The notes under the pieces were generated by a model, which did no database searches, was not told where the DNA came from, and was given only the letters and a program-made list of their open reading frames with translations. DNA of 45,873 nt from Streptomyces sp. 15-116A (GTDB lineage Bacteria; Actinomycetota; Actinomycetes; Streptomycetales; Streptomycetaceae). The stretch covers positions 1-45,873 of the forward strand of contig NZ_JAOCQE010000021.1 in NCBI RefSeq assembly GCF_025290915.1, read 5' to 3'. A program made the position numbers and the translations under genes. Positions 37,626-45,463 of this stretch are shown one piece after another. The first letter of the stretch is position 1, and each line of letters opens with the position of its first letter.

Positions 37626-39233
37626 ATGAGCGACTTCTTCGACGGGGAGGCGCTGGCCGCCGTCGTCTTTCTCGCGTTCGTGGCCGTCTCGTTGCTGCTG
37701 TGCGGGCTCGCCGCGGCCGACGAGGACGACCCCGAGCACTTCTACGCGGGCGGCGCGGCGCTCGGGCCGGTCGGCGGCGGGCTCGCCATCGCCGGGGACT
37801 ACGTGTCGGCGGCGACCCTGATCAGTACCACCGGCGCGGTCGCGCTCAACGGTGCCGACGGCATTCTGTTCGCCTGCGCCAGTGTCGCCTCGCTGGCCCT
37901 GGTGATGGTGGTGCTGGCCCGGCCGCTGCGGCACAAGGGGGTGTACACACTGGGCGACTTTCTCACCGTACGCCTGGCCGATCCCTCCGTCCGGCGGGCC
38001 CTCGGTGTCGCCACGCTGGTGGTTCTCGTTCCGCTCCTCGTCGTCCAGCTGACCGCCGCCGGGCAGATCATGGTCTCGATGTTCGGGCTGCCCGAGGAGC
38101 TGCTGAGCGCCTGCACGATCGGGTGCGGGGCCATGATGATCTGCTACTCGGCGCTGGGCGGGATGCGAGGCACCGGGTACATCCAGATCCTGAAGACGGT
38201 CATCCTGGTGGGTGTGGTCGTGGTGGTCGCCGGCGTGGTGCTCAGCCGGTTCGGCTTCTCGCCCTTGTCGTTGTTCTCCGCGGCGCGCGACGGCAGCGGG
38301 CAGGGTGGTGCGTACGCCGTGCCGGGACTGCAGTTCGGCGACGATCTCGCCGGGCGGCTGAGTCTGGTGGGCTTTCTGATCACGCTCGTGCTGGGGCCCG
38401 CGTTCATGCCCCACATCACCATGCGGCTGCATCCCATGGGTCCTGACTCCGCGCGGCGGGCCACGGCGTGGGCCGTGAGCCCGGTGGCGATCGTCTGCGG
38501 CTGTGTGGTCGTGATCGGGCTCGGCGCGGCGGCGCTGGTGGGCGGCGCGGCGCTGCGCGCCTCAGATCCGCTGGGGAACTCGTCGCTGCTGGTGATCACC
38601 TCGGCGCTGGATCCGCAGCCGGGCGGGCCCCGGCACAGCATGCTCTTCGCGATGGTGGCGATCGCGGTGTTCGTGACGACGCTGTCGACGGTCGCCGGCA
38701 TCACCCTGGCCGCCGCGTCGTCGCTGGCGCGTGACTTCACCGAGCGGCGGCGCGACGGCAGCCGCCGGTCCGCCAAGCGGGAGGTGCGGTTCGCCCGGTG
38801 GGCGGTGGGTGCGGTCGGGGTCCTCGCGGTGATCGTGGCCACGCAGGCGTACGGGCGCAATCCGCAGGCCCTGATGATCTTCTCGTTCACGGCGGCGGCG
38901 TCCGTGCTGCCGCCGGTCCTGCTGGGCGCCGTGTACGGCCGCGGCATCACCGCGAACGGGGTGCGGTGGGCGGTGTACGGCACCCTGCCGGTCGTCACCC
39001 TGCTCCTCGCGTACTCCCCCGCCACCTCCGGCAGCCCCATCGCCCTCTTCCCCGACGTGGACTTCCACTGGTTCCCGATGAACTCCCCCGCCCTGATCAC
39101 CGTCCCCCTGGGCTTTCTGCTGGCCCGGCTGGGCTCCCGCGCTCAGAGGAAGCCGGCGGTGTCCAGCTCGAACCCGAACGGCTCCGGGAGCGCGAGCGGC
39201 TTGCCGAGCGGACGCGTGCAGAGCTGGCGGTAG
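37626..39233 (+). CDS. Sodium/solute symporter of the acetate permease type
   Basis: A 535-aa integral membrane protein of the sodium:solute symporter family, close to the cation/acetate symporter ActP. About a dozen hydrophobic helices can be seen. Family landmarks are DPEHFYAGGAALGPVGGGLAIAGDY near residues 35-59, TLGDFLTVRL near 113, and ALGGMRGTGYIQILKTVIL near 175-195. The protein probably takes up acetate or a related short organic acid with Na+ or H+. The C-terminal 40 residues are Ser/Gly-rich and soluble. The ATG at 37626 has GGGG about 5 bases upstream. It is divergent from rnpB across 161 bp that contain both promoters but nothing else evident. Confidence 0.88.
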   Translation: MSDFFDGEALAAVVFLAFVAVSLLLCGLAAADEDDPEHFYAGGAALGPVGGGLAIAGDYVSAATLISTTGAVALNGADGILFACASVASLALVMVVLARPLRHKGVYTLGDFLTVRLADPSVRRALGVATLVVLVPLLVVQLTAAGQIMVSMFGLPEELLSACTIGCGAMMICYSALGGMRGTGYIQILKTVILVGVVVVVAGVVLSRFGFSPLSLFSAARDGSGQGGAYAVPGLQFGDDLAGRLSLVGFLITLVLGPAFMPHITMRLHPMGPDSARRATAWAVSPVAIVCGCVVVIGLGAAALVGGAALRASDPLGNSSLLVITSALDPQPGGPRHSMLFAMVAIAVFVTTLSTVAGITLAAASSLARDFTERRRDGSRRSAKREVRFARWAVGAVGVLAVIVATQAYGRNPQALMIFSFTAAASVLPPVLLGAVYGRGITANGVRWAVYGTLPVVTLLLAYSPATSGSPIALFPDVDFHWFPMNSPALITVPLGFLLARLGSRAQRKPAVSSSNPNGSGSASGLPSGRVQSWR

Positions 39234-39247
39234 TCGTCCTTCTCGCA

Positions 39248-39275
39248 GTCGCTCGCTGTCGCTCGTCGTCGCTCG
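39248..39275. repeat. Three tandem GTCGCTCG repeats
   Basis: GTCGCTCG occurs at 39248, 39258 and 39268, an exact 10-bp spacing of about one helical turn. The array lies after the symporter stop and about 65 bp before the MerR promoter. It could be a binding array or a simple expansion. Confidence 0.6.
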
Positions 39276-39341
39276 TCAGGCTGGAGCACCAATGTCCTGC
39301 TTGCCGTGACGTGCAGGTGCCGTTCGCTCGATCGAGTGCGC

Positions 39342-39372
39342 TTGACCCTGCCGCAGCGGCAACGTTTCTACT
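39342..39372 (+). promoter_or_regulatory. MerR-type promoter with 19-bp spacer and palindromic operator
   Basis: TTGACC (39342-39347) and TCTACT (39367-39372) are separated by 19 bp, the long spacer typical of promoters controlled by MerR-family activators. Inside the spacer is the perfect 13-bp palindrome TGCCGCAGCGGCA (39349-39361). The -10 box ends 6 bp before the ATG of the MerR gene itself, so the gene is probably autoregulated and its message may be leaderless. Confidence 0.65.
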
Positions 39373-39378
39373 GGGGGC

Positions 39379-40158
39379 ATGCGGATCGGAGAGATCGCCT
39401 CCGTTGTGGGCGTGACCACGCGGGCTGTGCGGCATTACCACCATCTGGGGCTGTTGCCCGAGCCGGAGCGGCAGGGGAACGGGTATCGGGATTACTCCCT
39501 GCGGCATGCCGTCGTGCTCGCGCGGATTCGGCGGCTGACCGAGTTGGGGCTGGGGCTCGCCGAGGTGCGGGACGTGCTCGCGGACGACGCCGGGAAGGAT
39601 CTCGTCGAGGTGCTGACGGAGCTGGACGAGGATCTGGCCCGGCAGGAGGCGGCGATCCGGGAGCGGCGGGCGCGGCTGCGGGCGCTGCTGGAGTCGGAGG
39701 GCGGGGTGAGTGCGGAGGGGCCCGTCTCGGCCGAGCTCGCCGCGCTGTTCCGGGGCATGGGTGACCGCATGGGTGACCTCGCCGACTCGCCCATGGCCGT
39801 CAAGGACCGGGAGATGCTCGCGTTCATCGAGGCCACGGCGCCCGAGGAGGAGCGGGAGCGGCTGCTGGGGATGCTGACCGATGCCCTGGGTGCGCCGGGG
39901 GCCCTGGAGCGGGCGGCGTCCGCGTACGCGCTGCTCGACGATCTCGCCGACGCCGACCCGGACGACCCGCGGGTCGAGGAGGCGGCGCGGGCGCTGGCCG
40001 CGTGCGTGCCCGCGGACATGGTGCCGGAGGACACGGACGTCCACGAGGGCGACCACGGCGGTTTTCTGCGGGCCTTCTACGCCGACTTCGCGCCCGCCCA
40101 GGCGGAGGCGATCCGGCGGACCATGCGGATCGTTCAGGAACGGGAGGGGCGGGGATGA
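39379..40158 (+). CDS. MerR-family transcriptional regulator
   Basis: A 259-aa regulator. The winged HTH is at the N-terminus (MRIGEIASVVGVTTRAVRHYHHLGLLPEP, residues 1-29, then GYRDYS). The dimer coiled coil follows (LVEVLTELDEDLARQEAAIRERRARLRALLE). The remaining 150 residues are a helical, acidic effector region with no cysteine metal site, so metal sensing is unlikely; a small organic ligand is more probable. Its own promoter has the MerR 19-bp spacer and palindrome. The stop overlaps the start of a membrane protein gene (ATGA), which may be its co-regulated target. Confidence 0.92.
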   Translation: MRIGEIASVVGVTTRAVRHYHHLGLLPEPERQGNGYRDYSLRHAVVLARIRRLTELGLGLAEVRDVLADDAGKDLVEVLTELDEDLARQEAAIRERRARLRALLESEGGVSAEGPVSAELAALFRGMGDRMGDLADSPMAVKDREMLAFIEATAPEEERERLLGMLTDALGAPGALERAASAYALLDDLADADPDDPRVEEAARALAACVPADMVPEDTDVHEGDHGGFLRAFYADFAPAQAEAIRRTMRIVQEREGRG

Positions 40159-40754
40159 GGGCCCTGCGGGTGGGGTGGCTGCTCGTGCGGCACGAGGTGC
40201 GGTTGCTGCACAGCCTCGTGCTCTGGGCCGCGCGGCGGACCCACGGCACCGCGGGCGGGACGGCCTTCGGGTACGCGCGCGGGCAGGGCCCGATGATGTT
40301 CGGCTTCGCGTTCGTGTGCGTGATCGAGACGGTCGCGATGTCCGTCCTGCTGCGGGACTGGCCGGTCGTGGAGCGGGCGGTGCTCGTGCTGGATGTGTAC
40401 GGCGTCGTCATCGTCGTCGGGATGCATGCCGCGTCCGTGGTCCGGCCGCATGTGCTGTACGACGACGGCTCGCTGCGGATCCGTAACGCCGGTCATGTGG
40501 ATGTGCGGGTGCCGCTGGAGCTCGTCGCGTCGGTGCGCCGAGAGCTGCGGACCACGCACGAGAAGGCCGACGGCGAGCTGAACCTGCCGATCGGCGCCCA
40601 GACCTCCGTCACGGTCGAGCTCACCGAGCCCGTCACCCACGTCACCTTCCTCGGCCGTCGCCAGCCCGTGCGCGTCCTGCGCTTCCACGCCGACGACGCC
40701 ACCGGCCTCGTACGCGCCCTCGCGCGGGAGCAGGAGCGCGGCGCCGCCGCCTGA
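40155..40754 (+). CDS. Membrane protein co-transcribed with the MerR regulator
   Basis: A 199-aa protein. Residues 1-40 are basic and partly hydrophobic. Two clear membrane helices follow (MMFGFAFVCVIETVAMSVLL near 47-66, and AVLVLDVYGVVIVVGMHAAS near 75-94). The rest is a soluble beta-rich domain (LYDDGSLRIRNAGHVDVRVPLELVASVRR, then VTVELTEPVTHVTFLGRRQPVRVL), resembling a PH-like or bacterial YdbS/YdbT-type fold, though I am not sure. The ATG at 40155 overlaps the MerR stop. No transport motif is seen. It may be an efflux accessory or a stress-response protein under MerR control. Confidence 0.8.
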   Translation: MRALRVGWLLVRHEVRLLHSLVLWAARRTHGTAGGTAFGYARGQGPMMFGFAFVCVIETVAMSVLLRDWPVVERAVLVLDVYGVVIVVGMHAASVVRPHVLYDDGSLRIRNAGHVDVRVPLELVASVRRELRTTHEKADGELNLPIGAQTSVTVELTEPVTHVTFLGRRQPVRVLRFHADDATGLVRALAREQERGAAA

Positions 40755-40811
40755 GCCGGGGCCCGTACCGGCGCCGTACCCTGTCCCGGAGCTCTATCCG
40801 AAGGAGTACGT

Positions 40812-41594
40812 GTGCTTGTCCTGCTGCCGCCGTCCGAAGGCAAGGCCGCTTCCGGCCGCGGTGCCCCGCTGAAGCTCGAGTCGCTGTCGCTGCCGGGGCT
40901 GAACGACGCCCGGGAGGCCGTCCTCACCGAGCTGGTGGACCTGTGCGCCGGTGACGAGGACAAGGCGCGGGACGTGCTGGGACTGAGTGAGGGGCTGCGG
41001 GCCGAGGTCGCGAAGAACGCCGGGCTGCGTACCGCCGGCGCCCGGCCCGCCGGGGAGATCTACACCGGGGTGCTGTACGACGCCCTCGACCTGGCCACGC
41101 TCGACGCGGCCGCGAAGCGGCGGGCGGGCCGGCAACTGCTGGTGTTCTCCGGGTTGTGGGGTGCCGTCCGGGTCACCGACCGGATTCCCTCCTACCGCTG
41201 CTCGATGGGCGTCAAGCTGCCGGGGCTCGGGGCGCTGGGCGCGCACTGGCGTACGCCGATGGCCTCCGTGCTGCCCGAGGCGGCCGGGAACGGTCTGGTG
41301 CTGGATCTGCGGTCGTCCGCGTACGCGGCGGCGTGGAAGCCGAAGGGCGAGGTGGCGGCCAGGACGGCGACCGTACGGGTGCTGCACGCGCCGACCCGGA
41401 AGGTGGTCAGCCATTTCAACAAGGCGACCAAGGGGCGGATCGTACGGAGCCTGCTCACGGCCGGGGCCGCGCCGAAGGGGCCGGCGGAGCTGGTGACGGC
41501 GCTGCGGGACCTCGGGTACGTGGTGGAGGCGGAGGCTCCGGGGCGGGCCGGGGCGGCCTGGACGCTGGATGTGCTGGTGGACGAGGTTCACTGA
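40812..41594 (+). CDS. yaaA: YaaA-family peroxide stress protein (UPF0246)
   Basis: A 260-aa cytoplasmic protein with the YaaA hallmarks: LVLLPPSEGK at the start, YTGVLYDALD, LLVFSGLWGAVRVTDRIPSYR in the middle, and a conserved end block with VLHAPTRKVVSHFNKATKGR. In E. coli YaaA lowers free iron and limits DNA damage under hydrogen peroxide; structural work shows a fold that binds DNA. The length is normal for the family. The GTG at 40812 has AAGGAG 5 bases upstream. It stands alone between the MerR operon and the aldolase gene. Confidence 0.92.
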   Translation: MLVLLPPSEGKAASGRGAPLKLESLSLPGLNDAREAVLTELVDLCAGDEDKARDVLGLSEGLRAEVAKNAGLRTAGARPAGEIYTGVLYDALDLATLDAAAKRRAGRQLLVFSGLWGAVRVTDRIPSYRCSMGVKLPGLGALGAHWRTPMASVLPEAAGNGLVLDLRSSAYAAAWKPKGEVAARTATVRVLHAPTRKVVSHFNKATKGRIVRSLLTAGAAPKGPAELVTALRDLGYVVEAEAPGRAGAAWTLDVLVDEVH

Positions 41595-41600
41595 GCCCGA

Positions 41601-41621
41601 GCGTTGCATGCAGCGCAACGC
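41601..41621 (+). promoter_or_regulatory. 21-bp inverted repeat before the aldolase gene
   Basis: GCGTTGC and GCAACGC flank a 7-base centre, 40 bp before the aldolase ATG and 7 bp after the YaaA stop. The symmetry and position suit an operator for a sugar-acid-responsive regulator; a terminator of yaaA is the alternative. Confidence 0.45.
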
Positions 41622-41660
41622 TCTTTGCGCAGAATGCGTCGGCGGGGGCAGGATGACGCC

Positions 41661-42311
41661 ATGACCTCGACGCCCCTGCCTGCCTCCGTGCTGGATCTCG
41701 CCCCCGTCGTGCCCGTCGTCGTGATCGAGGACGCCGCCGATGCCGTGCCGCTGGCGCGGGCGCTGGTGGCCGGTGGGCTGCCCGCGATCGAGGTGACGCT
41801 GCGGACGCCGGCCGCGCTCGACGCGGTGGGGGCGATCGCCGGTGAGGTGCCGGACGCGGTGGTCGGGGCAGGGACGGTGATCACGCCGGGGCAGGTGACC
41901 GAGGCGGTGGACGCCGGGGCGCGGTTCCTGGTGAGCCCGGGCTGGACGGAGTTGCTGCTGGAGGCGATGCGGGCTTCGGGGGTTCCCTTCCTGCCCGGGG
42001 TGTCCACCACCTCCGAAGTCGTGGCGCTGCTCGAGCGCGGGGTGCGGGAGATGAAGTTCTTCCCGGCGCAGGCGGCGGGCGGCACGGCGTATCTGAAGTC
42101 GCTGGCCGGGCCGCTGCCGCAGGCGCGCTTCTGCCCGACCGGCGGGATCGGGCCGGACTCCGCGCCGGAGTATCTGGCGCTGCCCAACGTCGGTTGTGTC
42201 GGCGGGAGTTGGATGCTGCCCGCGGATGCCGTGGCCGGCCGGGACTGGGCGCGGATCGAGCGGCTGGCGCGCGAGGCGGCGGGGCTCAGCGCAGGTGCGA
42301 GGTGTCGTTGA
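41661..42311 (+). CDS. eda: KDPG/4-hydroxy-2-oxoglutarate aldolase
   Basis: A 216-aa class I aldolase that splits 2-keto-3-deoxy-6-phosphogluconate into pyruvate and glyceraldehyde-3-phosphate, and also 4-hydroxy-2-oxoglutarate. The TIM-barrel landmarks are all present: IEVTLRT (catalytic Glu), VGAGTV, FLVSPGW, FLPGVSTTSE, MKFFPA with the Schiff-base Lys, CPTGGI and VGGSWM. The length is standard. ATG 41661 fits the family start. The 3' end overlaps the end of the convergent RNase H gene by 26 bp. Confidence 0.95.
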   Translation: MTSTPLPASVLDLAPVVPVVVIEDAADAVPLARALVAGGLPAIEVTLRTPAALDAVGAIAGEVPDAVVGAGTVITPGQVTEAVDAGARFLVSPGWTELLLEAMRASGVPFLPGVSTTSEVVALLERGVREMKFFPAQAAGGTAYLKSLAGPLPQARFCPTGGIGPDSAPEYLALPNVGCVGGSWMLPADAVAGRDWARIERLAREAAGLSAGARCR

Positions 42312-43644
42312 ACAGCCGCACGCTGGCGTTGCCGTCGGCGTAGTACGCGACCGCCGAGAGGGACGCCGCCGAGAGTTCCATCCGGAACAGGGCCTCGGGC
42401 GGGGCGCCCAGGGCGAGGCGGACGAAGGTCTTGATCGGCGTGACGTGGCTGACGAGCAGGACGGTACGGCCCGCGTACGCCGCGACCAGCTTGTCCCGGG
42501 TGGCGGCGATCCGGGTGGCGGTGGCCGCGAAGCTCTCGCCGCCGCCGGTGGGTTCGGCGTCCGGGGAGGACAGCCAGGCGTTCAGGTCGTCGGGGTAGCG
42601 CTCGCGGACCTCGGCGAAGGTGAGGCCCTCCCAGGCGCCGAAGTCGGTCTCGCGCAGGCCCTCGTCGACGGTGACGTCCAGGCCGAGGCGGGCGGCGACG
42701 ATGGCGGCGGTCTCGCGGGTACGGGCGAGGGGTGAGGCGACGATCGCCTGGACGGTGCCGCGGCGGGCGAGTGCGGCGGCGACCTTCTCGGCCTGCTCCC
42801 GGCCGATGTCGGAGAGGGAGGGATCACTGCCGCCGCTGCCCGAGAACCGCTTCTGCGGGGTGAGCGGCGTCTCCCCGTGCCGCAGCAGGACGAAGGTGGC
42901 CGGCGGCCCCATGTCGGCGGGCCCCCACCCGACCGTCGGCGAGGCGACGGCCTGCGCGGCACGGACGTCGGCGTCGGCTTTACCGGCTCCGCCGCCCAGG
43001 CCCTCCGCCGCTCCGCGGCGGACTGAAGAAGAGCCGGAGGAAGAGGAAGCGGAGGACGAAGGGGCGGCAGAAGGCTCGGCGGAAGAAGAAGAGGAGGCGG
43101 CAGAAGGCTCGGCGGAAGAAGAGGAGGCGGCAGGACGCTCGGCGGGAGAAAAGCGAGCGGCAAGAGGCTCGGCGGAGGAAGAGGGAGCGGCAGCAGGCCC
43201 TGCAGACGGACCAACCTCCCGGTGGATCACCGTCCCCAGTTCCGCCCCGTCCATCGCCTCGTTGGCCAAGCGGTCCGCCCGCTTGTTCTGCTCGCGCGGG
43301 ATCCACTCCCAGCTCACCCGGTCCGGCGGGAAGACACCCCTCGCCTCAGCCGCCAGCGGCTTCATGTCGGGGTGCTTGATCTTCCAGCGGCCCGACATCT
43401 GCTCGATGACCAGCTTGGAGTCCATACGGACATGGACGACCGCCTCGGGGTCCAGCGCCCGCGCGGCGCGCAGACCGGCCAGCAGGCCCCGGTACTCGGC
43501 GACGTTGTTCGTGGCGACGCCGAGGTACTCGGCGGTCTCCACGAGCGTCTCCCCCGTCGCCGCGTCGACGACGACCGCCCCGTAGCCCGCGGGCCCGGGG
43601 TTGCCCCGCGACCCGCCGTCCGCCTCGACGATGAACTCCCGCAC
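42286..43644 (-). CDS. Bifunctional RNase H / acid phosphatase (histidine phosphatase) fusion
   Basis: A 452-aa fusion known in actinobacteria. Residues 1-135 are RNase HI: ADGGSRGNPGPAGYGAV (first Asp), NVAEYRGLL (Glu), VRMDSKLVIEQM (second Asp), and KRADRLANEAM (last Asp). From about 250 to the end lies a histidine phosphatase of the CobC type: LLRHGETPLT (catalytic His), TDFGAWEGL (acid Glu region) and VSHVTPIK (second His). Between them is a low-complexity Ser/Ala/Glu/Pro linker of about 60 residues that looks recently expanded. The protein would remove RNA from RNA-DNA hybrids and dephosphorylate a cobalamin or other phosphate ester. The start is GTG 43644. Confidence 0.93.
   Translation of the reverse strand: MREFIVEADGGSRGNPGPAGYGAVVVDAATGETLVETAEYLGVATNNVAEYRGLLAGLRAARALDPEAVVHVRMDSKLVIEQMSGRWKIKHPDMKPLAAEARGVFPPDRVSWEWIPREQNKRADRLANEAMDGAELGTVIHREVGPSAGPAAAPSSSAEPLAARFSPAERPAASSSSAEPSAASSSSSAEPSAAPSSSASSSSGSSSVRRGAAEGLGGGAGKADADVRAAQAVASPTVGWGPADMGPPATFVLLRHGETPLTPQKRFSGSGGSDPSLSDIGREQAEKVAAALARRGTVQAIVASPLARTRETAAIVAARLGLDVTVDEGLRETDFGAWEGLTFAEVRERYPDDLNAWLSSPDAEPTGGGESFAATATRIAATRDKLVAAYAGRTVLLVSHVTPIKTFVRLALGAPPEALFRMELSAASLSAVAYYADGNASVRLFNDTSHLR
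43020..43200. repeat. Low-complexity repeat coding for the Ser/Ala/Glu/Pro linker
   Basis: Purine-rich units built around GGCTCGGCGGAAGAAGA recur several times with small differences and encode repeats of SSSAEPSAA (minus strand). The pattern is that of an in-frame tandem expansion between the RNase H and phosphatase domains. Confidence 0.75.
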
Positions 43645-43667
43645 CGGTGAACGCTCCTACAGGCCGA

Positions 43668-44411
43668 CTACAGCCCCGACTCGGCCGTACGCACCAGGAT
43701 GCGGCGGCAGTTCTCGCAGCGCACCACCGTGTCCGGCGCCGCCTGGCGGATCTCGTTCAGCTCGGTGATGGCGAGCTCCTGGCGGCAGCCCTGGCAGGTA
43801 CGGGCGTACAGCTTGGCGGCACCGACGCCGCCCTGCTGCTCGCGCAGCTTCTCGTACAGCTTGAGCAGGTCCGCGGGGACGGAGCCGGCGACGACCTCGC
43901 GCTCCTTGCCGACCGAGGCGGCCTCGCCGTCGATCTCCTCCAGCGCCGCGTCCCGGCGTGCGGTCGCGTCGTCGATCTTCGACTGGACGGAGGCGACCCG
44001 CTCGGTCAGTTCCGCGACCCGCTCCTGCGCGGACTCGCGGCGCTCCATCACCTCCAGGACGATGTCCTCCAGGTCGCCCTGCCGCTTGGCGAGGGAGGCG
44101 ATCTCGTGCTGGAGGTTCTCCAGGTCCTTGGGCGAGGAGACGGCACCGGAGTCGAGGCGCTTCTGGTCGCGGGCGGCGCGCTGGCGCACCTGGTCCACGT
44201 CCTGTTCGGCCTTGGTCTGCTCGCGGGCGCAGTCGCTCTCCTCGGTCTGCGCGGCGACGAGCAGGTCGCGCAGCTGGGTGAGGTCCCGGTTCAGCGACTC
44301 GATCTCGGCGTGCTCGGGCAGCGACCTGCGCTTGTGGGCGAGCTGCTGGAGGCGGACGTCGAGGTCCTGGACGTCGAGAAGTCGGATCTGGTCGGCGGGC
44401 GCGGCGTTCAG
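43668..44411 (-). CDS. Coiled-coil protein with C4 zinc ribbon, probable CTG start
   Basis: A 247-aa protein. The first 180 residues are a long coiled coil rich in Glu, Gln and Arg. The C-terminal zinc ribbon has CQGC and CENC, about 30 residues apart. Similar proteins sit next to Nif3-like genes in most actinobacteria; the role is unclear, and nucleic-acid binding has been proposed. The only canonical starts in frame begin at 44198, which would cut off 71 residues of regular coiled coil. A CTG at 44411 instead gives the start NAAPADQIRLLD expected for the family, overlaps the Nif3-like stop (CTGA) and has GGAG 7 bases upstream. An in-frame TGA lies shortly before it, so no longer form is possible. 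Confidence 0.88.
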   Translation of the reverse strand: MNAAPADQIRLLDVQDLDVRLQQLAHKRRSLPEHAEIESLNRDLTQLRDLLVAAQTEESDCAREQTKAEQDVDQVRQRAARDQKRLDSGAVSSPKDLENLQHEIASLAKRQGDLEDIVLEVMERRESAQERVAELTERVASVQSKIDDATARRDAALEEIDGEAASVGKEREVVAGSVPADLLKLYEKLREQQGGVGAAKLYARTCQGCRQELAITELNEIRQAAPDTVVRCENCRRILVRTAESGL

Positions 44412-45265
44412 TTGGGGGCTCCAGATGTGTCAGTGGTGGTGGCGGACGCCGCGTGGGCGGTCCAGGGGTCGGTGACCGTGCGGGATACGTGGACCCTCAG
44501 GTCCCACCCCCGGCGGTCGGAGATCTCGTCGAGCTGGGCTGCGGCCAGCTCGCACCAGGGCCACTCGGTGGCCCAGTGCGCCGCGTCGAGCAGCGCGAGG
44601 GGACTGTGGGCCACGGCCTCGGAGGCCGGGTGGTGGCGCAGATCCGCGGTGAGGAAGGCGTCCACACCGGCGGCGCGTACGGCGTCGAAGAGGCTGTCGC
44701 CGGAGCCGCCGCTCACCGCGACCGTCCGGACGACCGCCTCCGGGTCACCGGCGACGCGGATGCCCTGCGCGGTGGCGGGCAGTCGCTCGGCGGCGCGGGC
44801 GGCGAGTTCGCGGACGGTGAGGGGGTGGTCCAGTTCACAGATCCTGCCCAGGCCCCGGCGGCCGTCGGGGTCGCTCGGGTCGGGCACCAGGGGGCGCATG
44901 ACGCGCAGGTCGAGCGCGCCGGCCAGCGCGTCGCTGACGCCGGGGTCGGCGGTGTCGGCGTTGGTGTGGGCGACGTGCAGCGCGATGTCGTTCTTGATCA
45001 GCGTGTGCACCACGCGGCCCTTGAAGTGGGACGCCGCGACGGTGGTCGTGCCGCGCAGATAGAGCGGGTGGTGGGTCACCAGCAGGTCCGCGTCCAGCTT
45101 GACCGCCTCGTCGACGATCTCCTGGACCGGGTCGACGGCGAACAGGACCCGGGTGACCTCCTGGTCGGGGTCGCCCACGACGGTGCCGACCGCGTCCCAG
45201 GACTCGGCCCGCTCGGCGGGCCACAGGTTCTCCAGCGCGGCGATGACTTCTGACAGACGGGGCAC
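44408..45265 (-). CDS. Nif3-like dinuclear metal centre protein
   Basis: A 285-aa protein of the Nif3/YbgI family, which forms a hexameric ring with a two-metal site. Metal ligands are visible: LVTHHPLYLRG (near residue 70), then HVAHTNAD (near 103), and later HHPASEAVAHSPLALLDAAHWATEW. GGSGDSLFD marks the second half of the domain. The activity is uncertain; GTP cyclohydrolase-like and hydrolase roles have been suggested. The GTG at 45265 (PRLSEVIAALENLWP) is preferred over upstream starts because the extension is unlike the family. Its TGA overlaps the next gene's CTG. Confidence 0.93.
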   Translation of the reverse strand: MPRLSEVIAALENLWPAERAESWDAVGTVVGDPDQEVTRVLFAVDPVQEIVDEAVKLDADLLVTHHPLYLRGTTTVAASHFKGRVVHTLIKNDIALHVAHTNADTADPGVSDALAGALDLRVMRPLVPDPSDPDGRRGLGRICELDHPLTVRELAARAAERLPATAQGIRVAGDPEAVVRTVAVSGGSGDSLFDAVRAAGVDAFLTADLRHHPASEAVAHSPLALLDAAHWATEWPWCELAAAQLDEISDRRGWDLRVHVSRTVTDPWTAHAASATTTDTSGAPN

Positions 45266-45463
45266 GGGAGCAAGGCTACCTGCCTGTTTGCCGCCGGAGT
45301 ACCGGCGCGGGCCCATCGCACGGCACCCGTCCGCGGCCAGCACATCCACCTCCCTTTCCTCAGGCGAATCGTTCCTGGAACACCCTTATGTGTGAAGCGG
45401 GGGTCGGCGAATCCCCCGTCTGTGCGTGCGAAAACTACGGTCGTCGCCGGAGGTGACCGAACG

